From: Dallia pectoralis
Taxonomy: Eukaryota; Chordata; Actinopteri; Esociformes; Umbridae
Direction: 5' to 3'
DNA: 64,000 bases
NCBI GenBank assembly: GCA_029465975.1
Contig: CM055730.1
Span: 9,908,800 to 9,972,799, forward strand
The notes under the pieces were generated by a model that saw only the letters and a list, made by a program, of their open reading frames with translations, had not been told where the DNA came from and made no database searches. Within the stretch, counting starts at the first letter, position 1; every line of letters starts with the position of its first letter. The position numbers and the translations under genes are program-made. This document shows, one piece after another, positions 11,542-25,900 of the stretch.

Positions 11542-14500
11542 ACACACTGCCATGTAAAAGTAACAAACAGAGTCACTCATTAATTACAGTGTGTTTGTGA
11601 AAACCAAGTGTGTATTCCAGTTTAGCTTTTAAGTAAACTAAGAATTCCCTTTAGAATTCCCTGTATTTCCCCATAAGACTCCCAAGTCTGACGGTCCACA
11701 CTAGCACCCGGACAGAAGTGTATTGTCATAGCAGCAGCGGCGTAGTTATTGGCTGTTCGTCTTGAAGCGTGGCCAGACGTATGACATCAGTCTCTGGCAA
11801 ACCAACAGTAGAGAGTGTCTCCTCCTTTTAACTGTACACACAATTGACTTTTTCTTGACAACACACCACAGCAAGGCACCGCCAGCAGACGTGCGGCTGC
11901 CCATGATCTCTGCTCCCATTGAAGTTCAGATGGTTGGAATAACATGGGCTAGGTCTACATATTCTCACCTAATATAATATTAACTGTTGCATAAATTAAA
12001 CATTTCCACTGTTAAATTATACATAAAATGATTATTTTTTCTGGGTTACAGGAGTGAAGCGTTATGATGAGCATGTTACCTTTGTCTGAATTAACAAAAG
12101 CTGATATGATAGAAATTATTTTTAATTTTTAGAATTTCATTATGAACATGTTGAGTTGTTTTCATAAACCGTTCAGACTCCTTCGGACGAGTTGCATGGA
12201 AAATCATTACAATTTCTTTTAGAAACTATTGGGTTTTCTCAGCGGTCTCCCAATGGGCTTCGCTCCATGAAAGGCAAGGATGAAACAGAAAACGTGATAT
12301 ATGACATTGTAAAGTTCCACTAGCATTCATGCTATCAATTCAGGACATTCTGGTGAGAAACTATTGATTTAATCTTCTACAGTCTCTGCAGTGTATTATT
12401 ATATTAAACTGTTGGATTGTAAATAGCGCACACGCCTAACTGCTAGGTCAACTTTTATTTTATTTGTAATTAAAGCCTAATATGTGATAACCTTATGGTA
12501 CATTATGGTAGCCAATACGCTCTCGTGTACGACTACGCTCTTGTGTACGACTACGCTCTCGTATACGACTACCTTCTCGTGTACGTCTACACTCTCGTAT
12601 ATACGACTACGCTCTCGTATACGACCACGCTCTCATATACGACCACGCTCTCGTATATGACCACGCTCTCGTATACGACCACGCTCTCGTATACGACCAC
12701 GCTCTCGTATACGACCACACTCTCGTATACGACCTCGCTCTCGTATACGACCACGCTCTCGTATACGACTTCGCTCTCGTATACAACTACACTCTCGTAT
12801 ACGACCACGCTCTCGTATATGACCACGCTCTCGTATACGACCACGCTGTCATATACGACCACGCTCTCGTATACAACTACGCTCTCGTATACGACCACGC
12901 TGCTTCTAACTAGCCTGTCACTCGACAGTGGCTGCTTTTGCTTGTGGTGTCGCTGTGATCCCAGTTGAACTGCGTCTCACATTACTGAGTAATCACACAG
13001 CCGTCACCATGTTTATGTAGTTTAGACCTGAGGGAGAGATGACCCGTACTCGTGACCTCTGTGACCTCTGACATCTCCCACTCCCGCCCTGCAACACTTG
13101 GGTTGTTCCATGTTCTGTGTACGACAGCAGATTAGCCCTCAGGTGGTGTGTGTGGGTGTGTGTTCAAGTGGTTGTCATTGTTTTTATGCGTTTATTCACA
13201 CTTTTTCAGTGCGTGTGTGTGTGTGTGTGTTGACTCATGCATGTGTCCTGTCCTTTATTCTCTCCAGTGTGTTAGTGATAGGATTACACCCAGGTCACAC
13301 ACAGGAAACTCACACTGTATTTTCTGCAACACGCTCAATGTCCCTGGGTTTTTCACAATCCTGCTTACTGAGGACATCACAAAAGACTCCAGGGGCCAGA
13401 GGAGAATATAATAGGATGGTAATACATTCACCCAGAAGGAATGTAATATGCGAGACTTCCTTTGTGCCAGATTAATCCCAGTGTTAGTCACAAGGAAAGA
13501 AAGAAAAAAAACAAAGAGGATGGGATTTCAAACAATGTTTTAAGTGAGACGTTAGAATAGTTGAAAGTGAAGTCACATCATCATCACCTCAAGGTCTCAC
13601 TTCCACTATATTCCACTATAGTCCACAATAGCCCACTTATTCCACTAACTTACACTATATATTTACCTAAAGGAATGGGAAAAATGCTGCCTCTTATTAA
13701 TTCCAAACAGATCCTAGATCAGAACTCCTCTGATACATATGGCCCTATTTGTTTCTCCGTTGTTGTGGGATATTGTGTTATATGAGTGTAGTGACATAAT
13801 GTGCCATGTACAAATAAAGGCTTTGGCTTTTAAACAAGCTTCTTCTGCAAAAGGCAGATTGGTTGTGAACATGTTTTTTGGGAGGTTGTCTATGATAGTT
13901 ATGTAATGGTTACACTTGTTTAATGGCACTTGTTCAAAAAAACAGCTGGCTTTCTGCAGCTCAGATACACCTCTTTAGCCATAGAGGCATTTATTTTACA
14001 ATGTTAAGTTGGCTGTTGATTCACACGTACACAAATGAATTACATTTGCTCTTATATCACGATATTGTAAAATGCGATTTTGAAACCCCAAAGGCTGCAA
14101 TTTAAAAAAAATTGCCTCAGTCTTGATAGATCCTGGCACTAGTGAAACATATTAAATCGCAATCACAGAATTGTTAAAAAAAATCGCAATTCGATTATTT
14201 TTCAAAATCGTTACCAGTGGTAGTAGGCACCCTGTATCTGGGGCCAATACTATCTGTTCTGGAGAACTAATTGGAGCAAATGCTATGTTGCTGTGTCAGG
14301 TACAAGCAGGATTTCTATTCAGCACACTTTAATAAATGATTTCCTCCGTTTTCCCCCACTTCTGGTTTCGTGTCTTTCGTGTCTCTCTTCTCCTTATCTG
14401 CTCCTCCCGCTCCCTTCCTCCCCTCTACCTCCCCTCTCTTCTTATCCTCATCCATCCATGTCCTCGACCTCCTCCAGGTGTTATGGGCTGCAGGCGTTTC

Positions 14501-14631
14501 CAGTCATCAGTGGTGAACTACACTACTCTTCTGCTACAGGAGGACCGGGGTCTCCTCTACGTGGGGGCCCGAGGGGCTGTCTTCTCTCTCAATGCCACAG
14601 ACATCTCAGACAGCTCAGCTCGCACTGTAAG

Positions 14632-14662
<31 letters not shown>

Positions 14663-16028
14663 TGTGTCGATGAAATTGCATCCATCATCTGCATCGATCT
14701 CACAATAGATGATGTGGTATCCTTCATTTCCAATAAACTCCGCTGTTGCCAGGTAAACTGTAACACTTAAGTTCTCCTCAATGTGCACCTGATCACATCC
14801 CTCCAAGACTTGAAGTATGACACATTTTGTGGAACCTTCATCTAGTCCAGGCCTGTCAAACAGATCAGTCCGACAAACTGGTGCTTAGTGACTGACTCAA
14901 AACCAAACCTGTGGAAATGAATTGGACTGTACATTTCTGGTGTTTTTTCAGACAGACAATGGCCGTTGTTAATCATTATAATCGGCCTGTTACGGCCTGT
15001 CTTTTACTTCAACAACCGTTGCAACAATTATACTCTCCGGCAATCCAGTCTCCTGGTTCGTGTGACTTCAGGAGTCAGGAGACAGTAGACTTTCAGTTCA
15101 TGAACCAGCGAGTCTAGTTATGCCACGAAACGAAACAACGATGCCATCACAGGATCTGATGATGACCCGCCACTCAATCTGACCACTTACAGTAGGAATG
15201 TGCTCGACGCCTTGTTTCAACAGACCCACCTGGTATCGTGCCTTAAAACTGTAAATCTAGTCGGCCAAGAACCGGTGTTAACGCCATGTAGATAATCATA
15301 ACACGGATAAAGAAGTAATGTGTGAAGACAACTCTCGTCGTCTCCCTATCACTCAGTTTCAATTCCACTTCAATTGGCACTGGGGAACTTTTGGCGGTTG
15401 ACAACTTTTTAGCATAGGGAGCATGTGTTCAGATGCAGAAGTGAGAGGAAAGCGTGAATGAGTAGAAGTCAAGTGAAGTATTACAGTAAACATTACAAAT
15501 GCAAAGGTCTAAAAATGGTTAAAAAATCACATTCTCTCATTCTCCCTTCCCATCTTCCCCCTCTCTGTCTCTATCACTCTCTCCGGCTCTCTGTATCTCT
15601 CACATTCTCTCATTCTCCCTTTCCATCTCCCCATCTCTGTTTTTGTCTCCCCGTGCCACAATCAGATTGAATGGGAAGCCTCAGTGGTGCAGAAGCAGCA
15701 GTGTCTGAGAAAAGGGAAAGACAATAAGGTACGTGTCCCAATCTCATCCATCATCTCCATCCATATCCCCTCTTACTCTGCGTTATTCCATGTGATGGCT
15801 TTCTTTCATTAGAGCCGTCCTCACATCCTCCGAGGGGTTACGCGCTTGCTCCGTCTCCCTCTCCGTCTCCCTCTCCGTCTCCCTCTCCGTCTCCCTCCGT
15901 CGCTCTCCATCACTCCATGTCGCTCTCTGGGCTTTCTCTATCCCTCTCACCTAGGGAGGTTTAAATCCTCTGATCTGTGCACGTGTGGATTTCTCCATCT
16001 CTCCGTTTCTCGTTTCTCGTCCGTCACC

Positions 16029-16073
<45 letters not shown>

Positions 16074-18117
16074 TCTCTCTGATGTGATCCCTCTCTTCCA
16101 CAGACAGAATGTTATAATCACGTCAGGTTTCTCCAGAGGTTCAACTCCAGTCATCTGTACATGTGTGGGACTTTCGCCTTCAGTCCTCTCTGTGCCTATG
16201 TAGTGAGTATTACGCCTGTGGTATCTTATGTAAATGCTGGGCCTTTGAACTTGTATTAAAGTTACAGGAAAACCTCTGAATGGGTGGTTTGATGTTCGAG
16301 CTGACAGGAGTAACTCCTATAAGGGTTGTGTGGAGCGATTCCATTCCTCCTTTTACAGTAATTGACTCAATGTGAGAATAACTGTCCTTTCAAATAAAAT
16401 GTCCTTTCAAATGGTTATATTGTGTGTAGCTGCAGCATTTTTAGATGAGCCCACTAATCGTGATTTCTCTGGATAACAGTGTCTGCTTAAAAATGAAATA
16501 TCCTTTGGATTAGATTAGATTGAACTTTATTGTCATTTTTTCATTAGACAGTACAAGCACAGTCTTAAATTAATTCATTTAAAGGCTAATATAATAAATT
16601 GGCTAGCAGTGTGCAGGGCAAGAGGAGTACCACAGGTTGCATTGTGTAAATGGCAGATTAAGTAAATAAGGTAGCAGTGTGAACGCAAGGTTACCGAAGG
16701 GTTATAGAGTGCAGCATGTTAACAGCAGTAGGGAAGAAACTGATCCTGAGCCTGCCTGTGCGGGTGAGTAGAGATCTGGATGCTTGCCTGATGGCAGGGG
16801 AGCACAGTTTATGGCGCGGTTGTGTGAGGGGTCCCTGAAAATGCCTCAGACTTTCTAGATTAGTAATGGAATCCCATTCTACAATAGCACCTACCTTACC
16901 ACTTCTTCTCCTTTGTAGGATGAAGAGCACTTCAAAGTGTCGTCTGAGTTTGAGGACGGCAGAGATAAGTGCCCATATGGACCTAGAACAGGATACGCTG
17001 GTCTGATCGTAGGTGAGAAAAGCACCTGTATACATGACGTTCTGTAACCAATGTCACCTATACCGACCGATAACCATATTGTTGTTGTATTGGAGCAGAC
17101 CAGCAGATGTACACAGCGTCTCAGTTTGAGTTCCGCGGCTCTCCAGACATCCGACGCAACTTCCCTTCTCCCATCGTGAGGACAGAGGATGCCCCCACGC
17201 GCTGGTTACACGGTGAGTTCATTAGCAGTGCCTTCCTTCTGCTTTTATTTTGAAAGGGTTATGTTTTAAGTGCGTGGACAGTAGAGAGAGGGTGTGTATC
17301 ATGACTCTGTTTATGTCTGTGCTCCCCAGAAGCTGAGTTTGTGTCCAGTGCTCTGGTCAGAGAGAGCGAGGGCAGCACTACAGGAGATGACGATAAAATC
17401 TACTACTTCTTCACAGAGAAGAGCCAGGGGCAGACACCGTTGTACAACCACAGGAGAGTGGCACGGGTCGGACGAGTCTGTAAGGTGAGGAAGGGGATGT
17501 GTGGGTGGGGTGAGGAGAGCCAGGAGCCGACCCGAAATTACAGCCAGAAGTGGTGATAATGGATGGGTCAAAGAGGACAGGCTTCAGCAACACTACATTA
17601 TATTTCTACACTTAACTACACATAAATACACTACATTCCTACACTACTACACTACAGTATAGTACTACAGTACTACACTACATTATATTACTACAACAAT
17701 ACAACACTACAGTATAGTACTACACTACTACACTGCATTATATTACTACACATAAATACACTACATTACTACACTACAGTATAGTACTACACCACTACAC
17801 TACATCATATTACTACAACAATACAACACTACATTATAGCACTACACTACAACACTACATTATATTATTACACTACAAAACTACATTATATTACTACACT
17901 ACTACACTACATTATATTACTACACTACAACACTACATTATATTACTACACTTACATACAAATAAATACACTACATTATATTACTACACTACTACACTTC
18001 AATACATTATTACACTTAAATACTCCACTACATTCCTACACTACTATGCCACATTAATATTACTACACTAGATACATCACTATGCTACTATTACTACACT
18101 ACACTACTGTGTGTGGT

Positions 18118-18172
<55 letters not shown>

Positions 18173-19820
18173 GGTCCCTAGACCAGATCCTCTGGACTCA
18201 GAGTGTAGCTGATTTCTTGTGTGTATCTCACCCTTCTCAACAGGGTTGCTAATGGGCTGTCACAGGGCAAAGCTGTTGCTAGGCTTTACAAACACACACC
18301 CACACACACTTCCATGGCCATGCTGTTTGTCTCATGTCGTAGCTCCACAGGGCTGGAGAGTTAAAGCATAAACAAACATTGAAGAAACAATTGCCTACCT
18401 TGACCTCCATTACATTGGGCCTAATAAAGGCATGTTCTCCAGATCCAGTTGATGTTTTCCATGCAGCCGATTCTAACCAGATGTTTCCTCATACTTTTTT
18501 TTCTACTTTTTGTTTTTCATCTTCTCCCCTTGTCCCCTCTTCTCCCTCCCAACTTCACTCCTCGTCTTCCTCTTATTCTACCTATTCTCTCCTTCCTCTA
18601 CTCTCTCTCCCTCCCTCCTCTTCCTCCTCTTATCTTCACTACTTTCTCTATCCTCTACCCTCCCTCATTTCTCCTTCTCCTATCCTCTCGGCTAGGGAGA
18701 TAGAGGAGGTCTTTTGACCCTTCAGAAGAGGTGGACATCGTTCCTCAAGGCCGGATTGGTGTGTTCCCTCCCGGAATACGACTTCAACTTTAACCTGTTG
18801 AGGAGTGTTTACACCCTGATAGGAAACACACCTGATCACACAGTCTTCTACGGCATCTTTGGTCTGGATTGGTGAGTGCTACGGATAGCAGTAATAGTAC
18901 TAGTTATCGGAGGAGTAATATCAGAAAGTGTGGTGGTAGTAACAGTAACAGTCGAAGTAATAGTAGAGTAGTTAGAGTAAATAAATGTGTGCTCAAAGAG
19001 ATGGGGCTGTGGCGCACAATATTGTTTAATCAGTATAAAAATGAATACTACAGTTTCAGACATCACAGATGTCATTCATATACGAAGTGAACATGTAACC
19101 ATGTTTAACTCATTTGTAAATCCAAGTAGTATTAGTAGTAGTAGTAGTAGCAGTAGCAGTAGCAGTAGCAGTAGCAGTAGCAGTAGTAGTAGTAGTATTA
19201 GTAGCAGTAGCAGTAGTAGTAGAAGTAGAACTAGTAGTTGTACTAGCAGAGCATTGACCAAAAAAGTGAGTGTTGGAGAAACGGACCCATAAAGACAGTA
19301 GTGGTGGTTTGTACATGCAGAGTCCAATGGGAAATGTGTGAAAAATAGAGAGAGCACTGAAAAGAGGGTGATAAAAAAACAGGGGAAAGAGACAAGAGAC
19401 AGTATGTATGTTCTTAGTCAGAGAGAAAGGTGTGACAAACAGAGAGATGGATGGAGAGAGACAGATGGATGGAAAAGAGAAACAGCGGGAGGCAACATGA
19501 GGAGATATAATAAGAGAGAAACAAATTGCAATGGATAAGAGCAAAAATGGAGGCGGCAGCAGGACCAACAGAGACTAACAAAGAGGCAAAAACAGAGAAA
19601 GACAGGTGGCAATAGAGAAACAGACAGGCAGACAGACAGACAGACAGGCAGACAGACAGGAAGACAGGCAGGACAGAGATCAAGGGAGGACAGAGTGACA
19701 GGAACATAGAAGGAGATGGTGACAAGTTCAGATGTATTGTCTGTAGTGATGACCTCCAGGGTCAGGTTACACTTGACAATGTCAGTGATCAGTGGGCTGT
19801 GTGTGTGTGCATGAGGGTAT

Positions 19821-19908
<88 letters not shown>

Positions 19909-22900
19909 TAAAGGTAGGAGGAAGAGCAATGCCCTCTGGCTTCAGAGTATCAGATGATTAATATAGTAGCTCAGCCCTGGTCACCACACACCTTCTCATC
20001 CCGTCTCTCTCTCTCTCTCTCCCCCTCCCCCTCTCTCTCTGTCTCTATCTGTCTCTTTCTTCTTCTCTCTAGGGGCCCCATTCTTTCTTTTGTTTACCTC
20101 TCTAGTTCTTCTCTCCCACTCATACCTTCTCCTGTCCTTCACGCCTACACTCTTTCTGACTCCGTGTCTCGCATTCTCTCTCTGTTAATCTTTCTTTTTT
20201 CCTTATCAGACGAGACACGCAACTCTCTCTATTAGCAGTTTGAACATTTCCCGTGTCACCATGCCCCTTGCACCCTCCTCTCTACTTCAGCTGTCACTAT
20301 AGTAACACTGATATGGCACTGTAAAAAAAATATGCATTTAACCAATTCCTCGATCGGTGTTAATCTGTGCGTTTAGATAGATAGATTTACATAAGAATGT
20401 GGCACATTTTTTCCACAATCTTTGCTGAAATTAGATGAATTTTGAAAAGCATGTTATGTTATGTAAAGTTTGGTTATATCCACACTTATAACCACATTAA
20501 AATCATATTTTTATTGCAACATTTCTTTTTTAACAATTGGATGTTTAATCAACTCTGCTTGGTTTCCTCAAAACCAGTTGCAAAATCTGCATTTCAGTGC
20601 TTGGTTCACACACTGTTTCATTTATCGCATATGCACCACAGCCATACACTTGTCAACACATTGTCTTTATATGTTAGAGTGACGGTGTGGGTGTGTTTAT
20701 GTGTGTAACATAATGTGTTATGATGTGTTATAATGTGTGTGCACACTGTAGGAAGAACGTGAAGGCGTCAGCAGTGTGCCGGTTCTCACTGCCTGAAGTC
20801 CAGCGGGTCTTTGAAGGGCCCTACATGGAAGACAAGGACTCTGGAGCCAAGCGGAGCGAATATACAGAGAAGGTCCCAGACCTACGACCCGGATCAGTGA
20901 GTATCACAACCACAAGTATTCTGTGGTCCCAATAGCCTCCTACACACCCTCCTACACACCCTCCTACACATCCTCCTACACACCCTCCTATACATCCTCC
21001 TATACATCCTCCTATACACCCTCCTACACACCCTCCTACACACCCTCCTACACATCCTCCTACACATTCTCCTATACATCCTCCTATACATCTTCCTATA
21101 CATCCTCCTACACACCCTCCTACACATCCTCCTATACATCTTCCTACACATCCTCCTACACATCCTCCTATACATCCTCCTATACATCCTCCTACACATC
21201 CTCCTATACATATTCCTATACATCCTCCTATACATATTCCTATACGTCCTCCTATACATCCTCCTATACATCCTCCTATACATCCTCCTACACATCCTCC
21301 TATACATATTCCTATACATCCTCCTATACATATTCCTATACGTCCTCCTATACATCCTCCTATACATCCTCCTATACATCCTCCTATACATCCTCCTATA
21401 CATCCTCCTATACATCTTCCTATACATCCTCCTACACATCCTCCTATACATCCTCCTATACATCCTCCTATACATCCTCCTATACATCCTCCTATACATC
21501 CTCCTATACATCCTCCTATACATCCTCCTACACATCCTCCTATACATCCTCCTATACATCCTCCTATACATCCTCCTATACATCCTCCTACACATCCTCC
21601 TACACATCCTCCTACACATCCTCCTATACATCCTCCTATACATCCTCCTATACATCCTCCTATACATATTCCTATACATATTCCTATACATCCTCCTATA
21701 CATCCTCCTATACATCCTCCTACACATCCTCCTACACATCCTCCTACACATCCTCCTATACATCCTCCTATACATCCTCCTACACATCCTCCTATACATC
21801 CTCCTATACATCCTCCTATACATATTCCTATACATCCTCCTATACATATTCCTATACATCCTCCTATACATCCTCCTATACATATTCCTACACATCCTCC
21901 TATACATCCTCCTATACATCCTCCTATACATATTCCTACACATCCTCCTACACATCCTCCTACACATATTCCTACACATCCTCCTATACATCCTCCTATA
22001 CATATTACTACACATTCGGTCCCGTCAGCACTTCTGAATTATCGATCTCTATACAGCTCCTATCCCCAGCATCCAATATACTGAATGTAATTAACATGAA
22101 AATCTGAGGAGAGAGACAGGGGAAATAGAGAGGGAGCAAAGGAGAGGAACAGAGGGAGGGAAAGAAGGAGGTGGAGGGAGAGACAAAAGGGTGAGAAGGA
22201 CGACAGGAGCGAATGAGAGAATGAGAAGTGAACTTGGAAAGAGAGAGAGAAAGGAAATATGAAAAAGTAGATTTTTTATCTGAGTGACAGTTGAAATGAG
22301 GATCAAATGGAAGGAGCTTAAGTGATTGAAGCCATTTCTATGGTGATCATTTCTGCTGGGTCTGTTGGGATGATGACTAATTACGGGCTGAAAAGATGTC
22401 ACATCAAAACAGAGAGTAGTGTCTCTCCCACCTTCGAAAGATGAACGTCCGCTCCCCTGGCCTTGCTGTAAACTCAGGTAGAGGAACTGACGGTTCCAGG
22501 TCTCTAATGTAGTAGCGTGGTCAATGTCTCCTAGCGGAGTTGGTAAAGTAATCTGAAAGATGACAGATGTTTCCCTGGTCATTTCACGCGGCACATTCTG
22601 ATTTCTCAACTCATAGTGGATTAATGGCTGACTAAAAGCGTTTGACCATGTACACTGTCCACACTAGCCAGAGAAGACTCTACTGTAAAGAAGGGTCAAA
22701 TCCTGCCCTCAACCTTCTTCACCCATCTGTTTATTCATCCATCTTCCTCATCTCTTCTCTCCAGTGTATATTATATACCACACCAGTATAGATCTTCCTC
22801 TCCTCTCCAGTGTATATTATATACCACACCAGTATAGATCTTCCTCTCCTCTCCAGTGTATATTATATACCACACCAGTATAGATCTTCATCTCCTCTCC

Positions 22901-25900
22901 AGTGTATATTATATACCACACCAGTATAGATCTTCCTCTCCTCTCCAGTGTATATTATATACCACACCAGTATAGATCTTCCTCTCCAGTGTATATTATA
23001 TACCACACCAGTATAGATCTTCCTCTCCTCTCCAGTGTATATTATATACCACACCAGTATAGATCTTCCTCTCCTCTCCAGTGTATATTATATACCACAC
23101 CAGTATAGATCTTCCTCTCCTCTCCAGTGTATATTATATACCACACCAGTATAGATCTTCCTCTCCTCTCCAGTGTATATTATATACCACACCAGTATAG
23201 ATCTTCCTCTCCTCTCCAGTGTATATTATACACCACACCAGTATAGATCTTCCTCTCCTCTCCAGTGTATATTATATACCACACCAGTATAGATCTTCCT
23301 CTTCTCTCCAGTGTATATTATATACCGCACCAGTATAGATCTTCCTCTCCTCTCCAGTGTATATTATATACCACACCAGTATAGATCTTCCTCTCCTCTC
23401 CAGTGTATATTATATACCACACCAGTATAGATCTTCCTCTTACTCTTCTCTCCAGTGTATATTATATACCACACCAGTATAGATCTTCCTCTTCTCTCCA
23501 GTGTATATTATATACCGCACCAGTATAGATCTTCCTCTTCTCTCCAGTGTATATTATATACCACACCAGTATAGATCTTCCTCTCCTCTCCAGTGTATAT
23601 TATATACCACACCAGTATAGATCTTCCTCTCCTCTCCAGTGTATATTATATACCACACCAGTATAGATCTTCCTCTCCTCTCCAGTGTATATTATATACC
23701 ACACCAGTATAGATCTTCCTCTCCTCTCCAGTGTATATTATATACCACACCAGTATAGATCTTCCTCTCCTCTCCAGTGTATATTATATACCACACCAGT
23801 ATAGATCTTCCTCTCCTCTCCAGTGTATATTATATACCACACCAGTATAGATCTTCCTCTTACTCTTCTCTCCAGTGTATATTATATACCACACCAGTAT
23901 AGATCTTCCTCTTCTCTCCAGTGTATATTATATACCGCACCAGTATAGATCTTCCTCTTCTCTCCAGTGTATATTATATACCACACCAGTATAGATCTTC
24001 CTCTCCTCTCCAGTGTATATTATATACCACACCAGTATAGATCTTCCTCTCCTCTCCAGTGTATATTATATACCACACCAGTATAGATCTTCCTCTCCTC
24101 TCCAGTGTATATTATACACCACACCAGTATAGATCTTCCTCTCCTCTCCAGTGTATATTATATACCACACCAGTATAGATCTTCCTCTCCTCTCCAGTGT
24201 ATATTATATACCACACCAGTATAGATCTTCCTCTCCTCTCCAGTGTATATTATATACCACACCAGTATAGATCTTCCTCTTCTCTCCAGTGTATATTATA
24301 TACCACACCAGTATAGATCTTCCTCTCCTCTCCAGTGTATATTATATACCACACCAGTATAGATCTTCCTCTCCTCTCCAGTGTATATTATATACCACAC
24401 CAGTATAGATCTTCCTCTCCTCTCCAGTGTATATTATATACCACACCAGTATAGATCTTCCTCTCCTCTCCAGTGTATATTATATACCACACCAGTATAG
24501 ATCTTCCTCTCCTCTCCAGTGTATATTATATACCACACCAGTATAGATCTTCCTCTCCTCTCCAGTGTATATTATATACACACCACCAGTATAGATCTTC
24601 CTCTTACTCTTCTCTCCAGTGTATATTATATACCACACCAGTATAGATCTTCCTCTTCTCTCCAGTGTATATTATATACCGCACCAGTATAGATCTTCCT
24701 CTTCTCTCCAGTGTATATTATATACCACACCAGTATAGATCTTCCTCTCCTCTCCAGTGTATATTATATACCACACCAGTATAGATCTTCCTCCTCTCCA
24801 GTGTATATTATATACCACACCAGTATAGATCTTCCTCTCCTCTCCAGTGTATATTATACACCACACCAGTATAGATCTTCCTCTCCTCTCCAGTGTATAT
24901 TATATACCACACCAGTATAGATCTTCCTCTCCTCTCCAGTGTATATTATATACCACACCAGTATAGATCTTCCTCTCCTCTCCAGTGTATATTATATACC
25001 ACACCAGTATAGATCTTCCTCTCCTCTCCAGTGTATATTATATACCACACCAGTATAGATCTTCCTCTCCTCTCCAGTGTATATTATATACCACACCAGT
25101 ATAGATCTTCCTCTCTTCTCCAGTGTATATTATATACCACACCAGTATAGATCTTCCTCTCCTCTCCAGTGTATATTATATACCACACCAGTATGGATCT
25201 TCCTCTCCTCTCCAGTGTATATTATATACCACACCAGTATAGATCTTCCTCTCCTCTCCAGTGTATATTATATACCACACCAGTATAGATCTTCCTCTCC
25301 TCTCCAGTGTATATTATATACCACACCAGTATAGATCTTCCTCTCCTCTCCAGTGTATATTATATACCACGCCGGTATAGATCTTCCTCTTCTCTCCTTT
25401 CCAGTGTATAACGGACCAGATGAGGGCCATAGGGATCAACTTCTCCACTTCTCTGCCGGACGACGTGTTGAACTTTGTGAGACGGCACCCTTTGATGTCC
25501 CAACAGGTCTTGCCTACAGACCAGCGCCCCCTGTTGTTTAGGAGGACCACCGACTACACCCAGCTGGCTGTTCTCACGGTGGAGGGCCTAATCGAGCACA
25601 AATACAATGTACTGTTTATGGGCACAGGTTGGTGAGGATAGATGAAGGGTTGTGATCGGGTCGGGGATATTATGTAAAATATTGCCTGTGTGTCTTGTGT
25701 GGAACTGGGGGACTAACCTCCACCCACATGTTGCTCCATTCCTACTGGTGCTCCTCCCTCATGTTGCTCCACCCACATGTTTCTCCAACCCCATGCTGCT
25801 CCACCCACATGTTGCTCCACCCTCATGTTGCTCCATTCTTAATGATGCTCCACCCACATGTTGCTCCAACCTCATGTTGCTCCATTCTTAATGATGCTCC

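Noticed and set aside
14060..14215. Possible hAT fragment with ATCGCAAT words
   Set aside because: No paired terminal repeats or 8-bp duplication; only word similarity in AT-rich sequence.
16691..17035. Minus-strand 114-codon frame overlapping exon 5
   Set aside because: Its right part is only the antisense of sema4g exon 5; its left part is the LINE C-terminal remnant already listed.
20894..22107. Long frames on both strands across the 12-bp array (about 370-390 codons)
   Set aside because: The period is four codons, so any stop-free unit leaves all copies open. The region is inside intron 9, between exons proven by frame and homology.
22765..25404. CRISPR-like array
   Set aside because: Units are contiguous with no unique spacers, and the context is a vertebrate intron.
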